IMG/VR virus record: IMGVR_UViG_3300032561_001745 | Span: 1 to 21,088 of that record | Length of the DNA stretch: 21,088 nucleotides | From: a virus | Strand: one strand, 5' to 3' | In this document: piece by piece, positions 5,476 through 12,458 of the stretch | Numbering within the stretch: the first letter of the stretch is position 1 | Layout of the letters: each line of letters begins with the position of its first letter | The notes under the pieces: generated by a model | The model's input: only the letters and a program-made list of their open reading frames with translations | What the model was told of the DNA's origin: nothing | Databases searched by the model: none | Position numbers and translations under genes: made by a program

Positions 5476-6164
5476 TCAACAGCGACCGCCCCGGCCACAT
5501 CGACCAGGACACCGACCCGGCCCCGATCGCCGCGGGCGGCGTGGAGGTGATGTTCAAGGTGAAGCCATGCAAAAATGGCCATCTGCCTGGTCTTCGTGTC
5601 GGGCTGTCCGGTGGACACTATGCTTTTGTCTGTTCTTGCGATCAGGACACGCCGCGGTCCGCAACCATTGGTGACGCGGTGAAGGCATGGAACACCCGCG
5701 TCGCTGAGCAGGGCGCCTCGCCGAATGACAGGTACGTGATCACGAAGGGTGGCTACTATTACCGCCCAAACGCTCAAGGCTACACGACCGATGTCGAGCA
5801 GGCCGGTCGCTTTACGCTGCACGAGGCGATCCAATATTCGCATCCGAACGGACCCGATGGGCCGCGCGACGGGATTGATTACACGCCCGCGCCGCCCGCC
5901 ACTTTTGATGTGGCCCGCGAAAATGCGCGGTTGCGCGTAGAGGTTGAAGCCAAAAGTCAATGGATCGAACGCCTTGACCGCGAGGTAGCTGCCAAAGACG
6001 CCGAACTCGCCACGCTGCGGGTCGCATTGATCGCGGCAAAAACGTGGCATGAAGACGAACTCAAAGCGATTTCAAAGGGGCACGATTACGGATGGGCCAG
6101 GCACAAGCACCTGGAGCAGATTGAGACGATCGACGCCGCCTTGGGTGCGGGAGATGGCGCATGA
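5472..6164 (+). CDS. Lar-like anti-restriction domain protein with coiled-coil tail
   Basis: The product has 230 residues with an ATGA-overlap start. Residues about 27-80 resemble the Lar/restriction-alleviation zinc-finger family: 'KPCKNGHLPGLRVGL', then 'FVCSCDQDT' and 'DAVKAWNTR'. The first CxxC of the family (PCPFCG) is reduced to a single Cys followed by His (PCKNGH), so the metal site may be altered. Residues about 87-140 form a second small unit common in phage proteins (RYVITKGGYYYRPNAQGYTT, ending in PDGPRDGIDY). Residues about 145-215 are heptad-like and probably coiled coil. Two methyltransferase genes follow, consistent with a local anti-restriction cluster. Confidence 0.6.
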   Translation: MINSDRPGHIDQDTDPAPIAAGGVEVMFKVKPCKNGHLPGLRVGLSGGHYAFVCSCDQDTPRSATIGDAVKAWNTRVAEQGASPNDRYVITKGGYYYRPNAQGYTTDVEQAGRFTLHEAIQYSHPNGPDGPRDGIDYTPAPPATFDVARENARLRVEVEAKSQWIERLDREVAAKDAELATLRVALIAAKTWHEDELKAISKGHDYGWARHKHLEQIETIDAALGAGDGA

Positions 6165-7825
6165 GCCGCATTTTGATCGCCTGCGAATTCAGCGGCACCG
6201 TGCGCCGCGCCTTCACCGACCGGGGCTATGATGCATGGTCATGCGACCTGTTGCCCGCCGAGGACCGCAGCAACCGGCATATTACCGGCGACGTGCGCGA
6301 CATCCTGGCCGATGGCTGGGACCTGCTGATCGTTGCCCACCCGCCATGCTTTGCCGGCGACACGCTGGTGCTTTGCGAAACCGGCTACAAACCGATCGCA
6401 GAGGTTCAGCCTGGCGAAAAGGTGCTGACCCATCTTGGCCGTTGGCGCAGGGTGACCGAGGTCATGAAGCGGGTGGCGCAAAATGTCGTGGTCGTGAAAT
6501 CGACCAACAGCTTGCGCACCGTGACCACGCCGGAGCATCCCTATTATGCCCGGTACCGCGAGCCCTATCGCAACAAATTCCGCACCAAAGGAGAACGCGA
6601 CGGCGCGCCGGAATGGGTGCCCGCAAGCCAACTGACCACGCGGCATTTCACCGCATCGGTGCTTTGCCCCGAGCGGCGCGCCGACGTGTCCGACGACGAT
6701 CTGTGGCTGATGGGTCGCTATGTCGCTGATGGCCACATGCGAGATAGCCGGTGGACCCCGGGCAAGTATGAGGAAATGCTGATCGCGGTCGGCAAGCACG
6801 AGACCGAATCGTTCCTTGCCCGCGTGACCCGCAAGGTGGCGATGCATTGGAACGGCACGGCCTACAAGGCGACGTTCTATGGCCACGATGCCATCGCGCC
6901 TTTTGCCCAATTCGGTCGCAGCTGTGAGACCAAGCATTTGCCCGAATGGGTGCTGGCGCTGCCGGTCGAACAAGCGAGGCATTTTCTCGACGGCTACATC
7001 AGCGGCGATGGCCATATCCATCAGAAGCGCATCGAGGCAAGCACCGTCTCTCCGATGCTTGCGCTTGGCGTTGCCCACCTGATGCAACGCGTGCACGGCA
7101 AATGCCCGGCATTGCAAAACCTCAAGGCCCGGAAAAATCACTTCATCCAAGGGCGCGAGGTGACGAATGCCGAGCAGTTCAAGGCATCAGTGCCTCAATC
7201 GAACGAGCGTCTGCGCAACTATGTCGCAGGCATCTATGCTTGGGGCCATGTGCGCGAAATCGCCCACGCCAGCGAGCCGACTGTGGTTTTCAATCTGGCG
7301 GTCGAGGAAGACGAGACCTACACCGCAAACGGCGTGGTCGTTCACAATTGCACGCGCCTGTGCAACAGCGGCGTGCGCTGGCTGACAGAACCGCCAGCCG
7401 GCCGCAGCCGCGCCGACATGTGGGCCGAACTGGATCAGGGCGCCGCGCTGTTCTCGACGCTGTGGAATGCCCCTGTGTCGCGCGTGGCGGTCGAGAACCC
7501 GGTCATGCACAGGCACGCCAAGGAACGCATCATCGGTTACCAGCCGGCCACACAGAGCGTCCAGCCGTGGGAATACGGCGACTGGGAGACAAAGCGCACG
7601 TGCCTGTGGCTGCGCGGCCTGCCGCCGCTGGTGCCGACTTGGCGCACGCTTCATGAAGCGCGCACCGCGCTGGGCCACACCCGCGATCCCGTCGCTCGCG
7701 TCCACCGCATGGCGCCCGGCCAGGATCGCGCGAAAGAGCGCAGCCGGTTTTTCCCGGGCATCGCTCGCGCCATGGCAACCCAGTGGGGTCCGGTGGTCGA
7801 TCGCGAGGAGGCGAGCGCGGCATGA
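6161..7825 (+). CDS. DNA cytosine methyltransferase-like protein interrupted by an intein
   Basis: The 554-residue precursor has an ATGA-overlap start. Removing the intein (residues 63-396) gives a 220-residue host protein of the short phage 'DNA cytosine methyltransferase' type. The cofactor-side segment is ILIACEFSGTVRRAFTDRGY, and the motif IV equivalent is HPP|CTRLCNSG. A 'VENP' resembles motif VI. There is no target-recognition domain of normal 5mC methyltransferase length, so base methylation is plausible but unproven. The intein sits exactly before the Cys of the PPC motif, so the protein is inactive until spliced. Expected role: modifying phage DNA or another nucleotide reaction. Family call is moderate; presence of the intein is strong. 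Confidence 0.82.
   Translation: MSRILIACEFSGTVRRAFTDRGYDAWSCDLLPAEDRSNRHITGDVRDILADGWDLLIVAHPPCFAGDTLVLCETGYKPIAEVQPGEKVLTHLGRWRRVTEVMKRVAQNVVVVKSTNSLRTVTTPEHPYYARYREPYRNKFRTKGERDGAPEWVPASQLTTRHFTASVLCPERRADVSDDDLWLMGRYVADGHMRDSRWTPGKYEEMLIAVGKHETESFLARVTRKVAMHWNGTAYKATFYGHDAIAPFAQFGRSCETKHLPEWVLALPVEQARHFLDGYISGDGHIHQKRIEASTVSPMLALGVAHLMQRVHGKCPALQNLKARKNHFIQGREVTNAEQFKASVPQSNERLRNYVAGIYAWGHVREIAHASEPTVVFNLAVEEDETYTANGVVVHNCTRLCNSGVRWLTEPPAGRSRADMWAELDQGAALFSTLWNAPVSRVAVENPVMHRHAKERIIGYQPATQSVQPWEYGDWETKRTCLWLRGLPPLVPTWRTLHEARTALGHTRDPVARVHRMAPGQDRAKERSRFFPGIARAMATQWGPVVDREEASAA
6347..7348 (+). mobile_element. Intein with LAGLIDADG homing endonuclease
   Basis: The element encodes 334 residues inside the methyltransferase-like gene. 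It begins with Cys63 (block A: CFAGDTLVLCETGYKPIAEV). The TxxH block is at residues 123-126 (TPEHPYY). The end is block F/G: FNLAVEEDETYTANG then VVVHN, with Asn396 and Cys397 as the +1 nucleophile. Between them are two LAGLIDADG-type motifs, LWLMGRYVADG (181-191) and HFLDGYISGDG (274-284), each ending with an acidic residue and Gly as in active homing nucleases. All key splicing residues (Cys1, His of block B, His-Asn end, +1 Cys) are present, so splicing and homing should both be functional. Confidence 0.93.
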
Positions 7826-7859
7826 CACACCCCATCCTCTTCGGGCGCAGGTAAGGACC

Positions 7860-7940
7860 ATTGACCTCGACGTGCGCCTCTGCGTGCCGACCTGGGTGCT
7901 GCTGGCCAGCGTCGGCGCGGTCGTGGGGGCGGTGATTTGA
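7860..7940 (+). CDS. Possible very small membrane protein
   Basis: The open segment of about 26 residues encodes DLDVRLCVPTWVLLASVGAV and ends VGAVI, a single membrane helix with an N-terminal charged cap. No ATG, GTG or TTG stands at the natural N-terminus. An ATT at 7860 directly follows AAGGA with too short a spacing, and an in-frame GTG at 7872 is the alternative. Its stop overlaps the TTG start of the next methyltransferase gene, as in the rest of the operon. It is too short and too weakly started to be certain. Confidence 0.35.
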   Translation: MDLDVRLCVPTWVLLASVGAVVGAVI

Positions 7941-9271
7941 CAGCGCACCGGGTCATCCACGGCGATTGCACCACGGTCCTGCGCGATCTCGCGCGCGAGG
8001 GCGTGCTGGTCGACGCGGTGGTGACCGATCCGCCTTACCACCTTGCCAGCATCGTTGCGCGCCTCGGCCAGCCGGACAGCGCGCCAATCCAGATCGGCGT
8101 GACCGGCGCCTATGCCCGCGCCAGTCAGGGTTTCATGGGCCAGCAGTGGGATGGCGGTGATGTCGCGTTTCGGCCCGATACTTGGCGCCGCGTGTTCGAT
8201 GTCATGAAGCCAGGTGCGCACTTGGTCGCTTTCGCCGCGACCAAGGGGTATCACCGCATGGCCTGCGCGATCGAGGATGCCGGTTTCGAGATCCGCGACA
8301 TGATCGCATGGCTCTACGGCACAGGCTTTCCCAAATCGCATAACCTGACCGAGGATCGGGACGGGTGGGGCAGCGCGCTCAAACCCGCGATCGAACCGAT
8401 CGTCTTTGCCCAGCGCCCCTGCAGCGAGGACAGCATCGCGGCCAATGTCGCGCGGTGGGGCGTGGGCGCGATAAACATCGACGCCAGCCGGGTCCACGGC
8501 GACGACATACCCGCCGCACGCGAAGGCGAAGCGACTCAAGATCAGCTCTACACCGATGCCGGGGCGGTGACCTTGGCTGCGAAGCCAGGGCGCCGGTACA
8601 AGGTCAAACGCTTTGCCCCCTGCGCCGATGTCAACAAGATCGGCGCATGGAAACAAGACGAGGTCTATGAGGGCGAATTGAAGCCCGGCCGCTGGCCGGC
8701 GAACGTCTGCCACGACGGCAGCGAACAGGTGCTGGACGCTTTTGCCGCCTATGGCGATCGCGGCGCGCTCGCGCCGGTTCACACGCGCGGCGCCGACAAG
8801 TTCCGCAACACCTATGGCGCGTTCGGCGGCAACATCGATGAAGCCGCGTCTACCTTTCGCGGCGATAGCGGCACCGCAGCGCGGTTTTTCTACAGCGCCA
8901 AGGCCACTCAGGGCGAGCGGATCTTCGAATGCCGCCAGTGCGGCGCGCACACGCTCGGCAAGCCACGCTGCGGCCATGCAGACATGCGCACGCATCCCAC
9001 GGTGAAGCCAGCCGGCCTGATGGAATGGCTGACCCGCATGATTACGCCGCCGGCCGGTCTGGTGCTCGATCCGTTTGCCGGCACCGGCACCACCGCCGCG
9101 GCCGCGCGCGCGATCGGTGCCCAGTCGCTGTCGATCGAGGCCGACGAGAACCACGTGCGCGACATCGGGGTGCGCCTGGCGATCGACGTGGCCGAGCTGC
9201 TGGCCGCCAAGGTTCAGGCGCGGCGCCCGGAAAACGACGATCAGCTCGATATGTTCGGAGGCGCAATATGA
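7937..9271 (+). CDS. Beta-class DNA methyltransferase (N6-adenine/N4-cytosine)
   Basis: The product has 444 residues with a TTG start overlapping the preceding stop. Domain order is that of beta-class amino-methyltransferases. Catalytic motif IV is DPPY (31-34) near the N-terminus. A target-recognition region of about 200 residues follows (with LKPAIEPIVFAQRP at 148-161). Then come HPTVKP (353-358) and the S-adenosylmethionine-binding motif DPFAGTGTT (378-386). A Cys/His cluster (C332, C335, C345, H347) in the recognition region may bind zinc. It probably methylates phage DNA to evade host restriction or mark replication. Specificity cannot be read from sequence. The assignment is secure. Confidence 0.93.
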   Translation: MTAHRVIHGDCTTVLRDLAREGVLVDAVVTDPPYHLASIVARLGQPDSAPIQIGVTGAYARASQGFMGQQWDGGDVAFRPDTWRRVFDVMKPGAHLVAFAATKGYHRMACAIEDAGFEIRDMIAWLYGTGFPKSHNLTEDRDGWGSALKPAIEPIVFAQRPCSEDSIAANVARWGVGAINIDASRVHGDDIPAAREGEATQDQLYTDAGAVTLAAKPGRRYKVKRFAPCADVNKIGAWKQDEVYEGELKPGRWPANVCHDGSEQVLDAFAAYGDRGALAPVHTRGADKFRNTYGAFGGNIDEAASTFRGDSGTAARFFYSAKATQGERIFECRQCGAHTLGKPRCGHADMRTHPTVKPAGLMEWLTRMITPPAGLVLDPFAGTGTTAAAARAIGAQSLSIEADENHVRDIGVRLAIDVAELLAAKVQARRPENDDQLDMFGGAI

Positions 9272-9558
9272 GCCGGTGTTTCCACCCGAGCTACACCCGG
9301 CGCCATGTGCTGCCGATCAAGGATCGCATTCAGGCCGCGTTGGTCGCTGCTGGCGGCAGCATGCCTTTCTACAAGCTGGCCGAAGTGATCTACCCGAACC
9401 CCGACAGCCACAACGCGCCCAACCGAGGCGGCCCACCAGGCTGCTATTTCGCCCTCGTTGCCGCGCTGAACCGCCACAAGTTCCCGCAACACCTGCGCGG
9501 CGGCACCGCTTGGTCGTCGCGCATTGTCTATGCCCTTGGAAAGGGACCAGCCGCATGA
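9268..9558 (+). CDS. Phage hypothetical protein, possible winged-helix fold
   Basis: The product has 96 residues with a 4-base overlap start (ATGA) and GGAGG before it. A helical region (IKDRIQAALVAAGGSMPFYK) is followed by LAEVIYPN, a Gly/Pro turn (NRGGPPGCYFALVAALNRHK) and a basic end. This layout resembles the small winged-helix-like proteins next to phage methyltransferases and replication genes, but no definite family can be named. A DNA-binding role is suggested by the basic residues in the second helical part. Confidence 0.65.
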   Translation: MSRCFHPSYTRRHVLPIKDRIQAALVAAGGSMPFYKLAEVIYPNPDSHNAPNRGGPPGCYFALVAALNRHKFPQHLRGGTAWSSRIVYALGKGPAA

Positions 9559-9719
9559 TCACGAAGGAAACCGCCGCTGATATCGCAGCGCTGCATGACG
9601 ATGCAGCGTTTGCTCATATGCTGCTGCAACGAGCGAAGGAAATCGCCCAGCGAGACAGGGATTCCGGCGCGCGTGATAAGTTGGGCCGGATACCCCGTTG
9701 CCTGTGGAGCAAGCCATGA
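9555..9719 (+). CDS. Small helical phage protein
   Basis: The product has 54 residues and starts with an ATGA overlap. It is almost entirely helical and charged (MITKETAADIAALHDDAAFA, then LLQRAKEIAQRDRDSGARDK) and ends in a short Trp-containing tail. Overlaps on both sides with neighbouring genes support expression as part of the operon. No family is recognised. Confidence 0.55.
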   Translation: MITKETAADIAALHDDAAFAHMLLQRAKEIAQRDRDSGARDKLGRIPRCLWSKP

Positions 9720-10222
9720 CCCCCGAGACCGCAGCCGGTGCAATCGGCCAACTGCTATGCGTTCGTTGCGAGCATGACCATATCGAGCAAATCCTCGAAT
9801 TGGTCCGCCAAATCCGCGCAGCCGGGTACGAAGCTGGTCAAGTGCAGATGCGGGAGCGGTGTGTGGCCGAAGTGCGGTCACGTTCAGATAGGGCGCCAGA
9901 AGGCATAGAAAGCCCTGGGCAATGGCAACAGTCGCAAATACGCGCCGCCATCCGCAACCTCACACCGGAGCCGAGCGAGGACATCATGACGATTGAGGAT
10001 TGTGACCGCGAGGCTGCGAAGGCAGCGTATCGCGAATGGCTGAAGGGCCCAATGGATGGCACCGACTATTGCGAAATTGCTGATATCGCCGCAAGGATCA
10101 GTCGCAAAGCCACGATCGCTGGCGTGGTCGCATATTTGCGCACGATACCACTTGATCAAATGGACGGGGCAATGATCGACGCCATCGAATGCGGCGAGGC
10201 CTTTGGCGAGCTGAAGCCATGA
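9716..10222 (+). CDS. Phage hypothetical protein
   Basis: The product has 168 residues. The ATG at 9716, overlapping the previous stop, is preferred over the upstream ATG at 9698. A short Cys pair (LLCVRCEHDH) near the N-terminus is followed by an amphipathic helix (IEQILELVRQIRAAGYEAGQ). The middle is charged (SDRAPEGIESPGQWQQSQIR). The C-terminal part is helical and acidic (DIAARISRKATIAGVVAYLR, then IDAIECGEAF). There is no membrane segment and no catalytic motif. The base composition is somewhat less GC-rich than its neighbours. Function unknown. Confidence 0.62.
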   Translation: MTPETAAGAIGQLLCVRCEHDHIEQILELVRQIRAAGYEAGQVQMRERCVAEVRSRSDRAPEGIESPGQWQQSQIRAAIRNLTPEPSEDIMTIEDCDREAAKAAYREWLKGPMDGTDYCEIADIAARISRKATIAGVVAYLRTIPLDQMDGAMIDAIECGEAFGELKP

Positions 10223-10554
10223 CCGACCACACCGATTCCCTGGTCAGGCTTGACCGCAAGGTGTCTCGCGCGCTGGCGATCGGCAAAGGCGTGCGGCTGA
10301 CGGGTGACGAGCTGGAATTGCTTGCCAGCATCGGCATGATCGAACAGCTATCCGATTCGAAGGCTGTGGCATTGAGGGAGCAGGCGCGGTGTCGGCAATC
10401 AAGGGTGGCGTCTATCAGCGCGGGCCGTTCTGGCTCGACCTTGTCCGCGGCGCCGATGGACGGCCCGCCAGCGATCGGTGGTATATCTGGTGGTACGACA
10501 CTGCCGCCGGCCGCCAACAGCGCAAAAGCACGCGCACGTCAGACGTTCGCATAG
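10219..10554 (+). CDS. Hypothetical protein overlapping the integrase start by 166 bases
   Basis: The product has 111 residues with an ATGA-overlap start. The first 60 residues are a clean helical domain (a segment starting TDHTDSLVRLDRKVSRALAI; VRLTGDELELLASIGMIEQL; KAVALREQARCRQSR). The tail is Ser/Gly/Pro-rich and basic, ending AKARARQTFA, and is encoded by the same DNA as the integrase N-terminus in another frame. Helical phage proteins with this kind of Ser/Gly tail are plausible, so the overlap may be genuine. A truncated product or a start error of the integrase is the alternative. Function unknown. Confidence 0.55.
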   Translation: MTDHTDSLVRLDRKVSRALAIGKGVRLTGDELELLASIGMIEQLSDSKAVALREQARCRQSRVASISAGRSGSTLSAAPMDGPPAIGGISGGTTLPPAANSAKARARQTFA

Positions 10555-11708
10555 CCTGCGACGCGCTCGATCAGCATTACCTGGCTACCCACCGCGCGAC
10601 GCCAGCCGAACAGGACGTCTACACCGTCCACGAGGCGCTGAACGACTACTGGCAAGAGCATGGGCGCCATCTGCCCAGCGCCGACCCGATCCGCGCCCGG
10701 ATCAAGCTGTTGGTGCGGTTTTTGGACCATGAGGAAGCCGCCGGCCGTCTGCCAACCGTGCTGACGCCCGACGCGCTGGACGATCGCCTGCTCGATCGGT
10801 TTCGCGCGTGGGGCCTTGCCGATCCGATCGTCGCGCGCCGCAAGGATCAGGCGGGCGCATGGGCGCCCGGCCAGTCGCGCCAGCGCGCGGCCTCCACGGT
10901 TGAGGAAAGCGTGATCCAGCTGAAGGCGGCGCTCAATCACGCGTGGCGCGCGCGGCGCGTGCGCTATGTGCCGCCGCTGGCCCACAAGACCCGCGATCAG
11001 GTCACGGCCATCCGCACCTACCGCTTGTCGATCGACGCGCTGGGCGAGCTGCTGGACTACAGCCTGCGCGGCGCCGGCAACTATGCCGGCCATGGCGCGC
11101 GCCTGCTGCCGCTGCGCCGGTATCTGATCGCCGCGATCTGCACGCTTGCGCGCCCGGATGCGATCTTGGACATGAGCGTCAACCCGGCGCGCGAACAATG
11201 GCTGAAAGAGCACGGCCTGTTCGCGCTCAACCCCGCCGGCCGGATCCAGACGAAGAAGGTGCGCCCGATCGTGCCCGTGGTGCCGCTGCTGAATACTTGG
11301 CTCGACACCACGCAGGAATGGTTCGTTTGCATCGAATCGACGCGCATCGATCCGAAAACCCGCGCGGAAATCACCGTGCAGGCCCCGGTCGACGGCATCC
11401 GGTCAGGATGGAACAGCGCGCGCGGCCAGCTTGGCATACCAGCCGGGTGGGGCCCGAAACTGGTGCGCCACAGCATGGCCACGATTTTGGCCAACCGCGG
11501 GGTTGATCTGGTGCAGCTCGAAATGGCGCTCGGCCACCGCGTGCTGAGCAAGACAACGGGCCGATACGCGATCTTCGATCCCAACTATCTGGCCACCGTC
11601 CGGCAAGGCATCGAGGACGTGATCGCGGACCTGACCAAAGCAGCCGGCCCGGCACTTCACGCAAAGCTCACGCAAAAAGACGAGAATGTCCGCGTCCTGC
11701 GCGCCTAA
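10389..11708 (+). CDS. int: Tyrosine-type site-specific integrase
   Basis: The product has 439 residues with a GTG start. The N-terminal part carries an arm-binding-like domain (GGVYQRGPFWLDLVRGADG, then DRWYIWWYDTAAGRQQRKST). A core-binding helical domain spans residues about 75-190. The catalytic domain follows, with R255 (LARPDAIL), a K289/K290 beta-hairpin, K357-R360 (GPKLVRHSMA, with Lys in place of the first His of HxxR), H383 (ALGHR) and the nucleophile Y393 (GRYAIF). It catalyses recombination between attP and the bacterial att site. The adjacent tRNA-Val fragment and flanking arm-type repeats support this. It is the last gene of the rightward operon and is followed by a terminator. 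Confidence 0.92.
   Translation: MSAIKGGVYQRGPFWLDLVRGADGRPASDRWYIWWYDTAAGRQQRKSTRTSDVRIACDALDQHYLATHRATPAEQDVYTVHEALNDYWQEHGRHLPSADPIRARIKLLVRFLDHEEAAGRLPTVLTPDALDDRLLDRFRAWGLADPIVARRKDQAGAWAPGQSRQRAASTVEESVIQLKAALNHAWRARRVRYVPPLAHKTRDQVTAIRTYRLSIDALGELLDYSLRGAGNYAGHGARLLPLRRYLIAAICTLARPDAILDMSVNPAREQWLKEHGLFALNPAGRIQTKKVRPIVPVVPLLNTWLDTTQEWFVCIESTRIDPKTRAEITVQAPVDGIRSGWNSARGQLGIPAGWGPKLVRHSMATILANRGVDLVQLEMALGHRVLSKTTGRYAIFDPNYLATVRQGIEDVIADLTKAAGPALHAKLTQKDENVRVLRA
11656..11678 (+). promoter_or_regulatory. Left pair of integrase arm-type repeats
   Basis: TCACGCAAA occurs twice, starting at 11657 and 11668 (11-base spacing), inside the last codons of the integrase gene. The same 9-mer with the same spacing appears on the other side of the att core at 11891 and 11902. 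Paired direct repeats on both sides of a core are the layout of arm-binding sites for lambda-type integrases. The assignment rests on geometry and identity. Confidence 0.65.
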
Positions 11709-11710
11709 AG

Positions 11711-11747
11711 AAAAAGCCGCCAACCCCATGGGCAAGCGGCCTTTTTT
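11711..11747 (+). terminator. Rho-independent terminator after the integrase
   Basis: GCCGC (11716-11720) pairs with GCGGC (11736-11740), and a CCCATGGG element lies in the loop region. A run of six T (11742-11747) follows, and five A precede the stem, so the A/T flanks can extend the hairpin. It begins 3 bases after the integrase stop codon. The A-rich side could also terminate leftward transcripts. Confidence 0.8.
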
Positions 11748-11750
11748 CGA

Positions 11751-11797
11751 TGGTGGGCGTAGCAAGGATTGAACTTGCGACCCCTACGATGTCAACG
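11751..11797 (-). other. attP: Phage attachment core: 3' half of a tRNA-Val(GAC) gene
   Basis: Read on the minus strand, this segment is the 3' part of a tRNA: anticodon loop TTGACAT (anticodon GAC), 3' anticodon stem CGTAG, variable region, T arm GCAAG-TTCAATC-CTTGC, acceptor strand TACGCCC, discriminator A and encoded CCA. The D arm, the 5' acceptor strand (GGGCGTA) and most of the 5' anticodon stem are absent upstream, so this is a fragment and not a tRNA gene. It lies between the integrase terminator and the toxin-antitoxin pair. Phages of this type integrate into the tRNA and rebuild its 3' end. Confidence 0.85.
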
Positions 11798-11890
11798 CAA
11801 GGATTTGCGCATTTTGTGGCGGATTTCTGCGGTTTTTTCGTTCATCCTCTTTGGAACAAACCATAAACAAACACCGATTTTGGGTGAGTT

Positions 11891-11910
11891 TCACGCAAAA
11901 GTCACGCAAA
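11891..11910 (+). promoter_or_regulatory. Right pair of integrase arm-type repeats
   Basis: TCACGCAAA at 11891-11899 and again at 11902-11910 (11-base spacing) repeats the pair found left of the core. The distance from the core is 94-113 bases on this side and 73-94 on the other. Together with the core these make a POP'-type attP. The rest of 11798-11940 is AT-rich, with no gene. Confidence 0.65.
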
Positions 11911-11948
11911 GGAATCGAGCCGAAAAACGGTGCGGCGCGGCAATCAAT

Positions 11949-12011
11949 GTATGGTGACGGCATACTTTTTTGTTGACGGGTTTGCCTTTGATGTGTATTG
12001 TGATGGCATAC
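11949..12011 (+). promoter_or_regulatory. higB promoter with two operators
   Basis: The -35 box TTGACG (11973-11978) and -10 box TATTGT (11996-12001) are 17 bases apart. Two 17-base operator copies flank and overlap them: GTATGGTGACGGCATAC (11949-11965) and GTATTGTGATGGCATAC (11995-12011). These have GTAT/CATAC-type half-sites and match at 15 of 17 positions. The second overlaps the -10 box and start point. A full AAGGAGG (12018-12024) precedes the higB ATG. This fits autorepression by the HigA antitoxin or the HigBA complex. Confidence 0.7.
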
Positions 12012-12029
12012 AACACGAAGGAGGCAAAT

Positions 12030-12329
12030 ATGGAAATCGTTTCTGTTCTCGACCGTCGCATCAAGCAGCTGGTCGAAAACCCGAATGTTACCAAGGTGAA
12101 GGGGCTTTCGCCCGCGGATGCCCGCAAGATCATCGAAATGATCGCGGTGATCCGGGTCATGACCCACCCGCTTCAGCTTCGCGCCATCCCTTCGTGGCGG
12201 GCGCATGAACTGTCGCCGGGGCGCCCGACGTTCTGGAGCCTGCGCGTCAATCCGAATTTCCGCTTGGTGTTCAAGGTCGATATCGAGGAACAGGAAGTCC
12301 ATTTCCTGAATTACGAAGACTACCACTGA
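12030..12329 (+). CDS. higB: HigB-family toxin (RelE-like mRNA endonuclease)
   Basis: The product has 99 residues. The ATG at 12030 is chosen for its complete AAGGAGG 5 bases upstream; an earlier in-frame ATG at 11970 lies within the promoter. The C-terminal half carries the HigB 'killer protein' signature: LRAIPSWRAHELSPGR, then FWSLRVNPNFRLVFKVDIEE and VHFLNYEDYH. These toxins cleave ribosome-bound mRNA and are neutralised by HigA. The toxin gene comes first, as is usual for higBA. Unusually, 129 bases with their own operators separate it from the antitoxin gene. The location next to attP makes it a phage accessory module. Confidence 0.9.
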   Translation: MEIVSVLDRRIKQLVENPNVTKVKGLSPADARKIIEMIAVIRVMTHPLQLRAIPSWRAHELSPGRPTFWSLRVNPNFRLVFKVDIEEQEVHFLNYEDYH

Positions 12330-12336
12330 TCGGGGC

Positions 12337-12354
12337 GGGCGGGGAAACCCGCCC
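12337..12354 (+). other. GNRA-capped hairpin after higB
   Basis: GGGCGGG-GAAA-CCCGCCC is a perfect 7-bp stem with a GAAA tetraloop starting 8 bases after the higB stop. No T run follows, so it is not a standard terminator. It could protect the higB mRNA 3' end or attenuate read-through into higA. Confidence 0.5.
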
Positions 12355-12383
12355 AAACCGCCGCCGCTTGGCGACGTTTATTT

Positions 12384-12432
12384 GTATGGTTGCGGCATAC
12401 TTTTTTCTTGTTTTTGTATGGGGACGTGATAC
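12384..12432 (+). promoter_or_regulatory. Second operator pair, upstream of higA
   Basis: GTATGGTTGCGGCATAC (12384-12400) differs at two positions from the first higB operator, and the similarity extends into the following TTTTTT run (25 of 28 bases alike over 12383-12410 versus 11948-11975). A weaker copy, GTATGGGGACGTGATAC, lies at 12416-12432. The antitoxin gene therefore seems to carry its own duplicated control region. I see no fully convincing -35/-10 pair here. AAAGGAG (12445-12451) is the higA ribosome binding site. Confidence 0.6.
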
Positions 12433-12458
12433 ACCTGCTAGGGTAAAGGAGTGTCCCG

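Noticed and set aside
7822-7854. Ten-codon ORF after the split methyltransferase gene
   Set aside because: Although it starts with an ATGA overlap, ten residues with no features cannot be supported as a gene.
7187-9154. Minus-strand open frame of 655 codons
   Set aside because: It lies opposite the methyltransferases, whose catalytic motifs and intein blocks are clear on the plus strand; no ribosome binding site or family is seen.
11751-11830. Complete tRNA gene on the minus strand
   Set aside because: Only the 3' half from the anticodon loop on is present; no D arm or 5' GGGCGTA acceptor strand precedes it.
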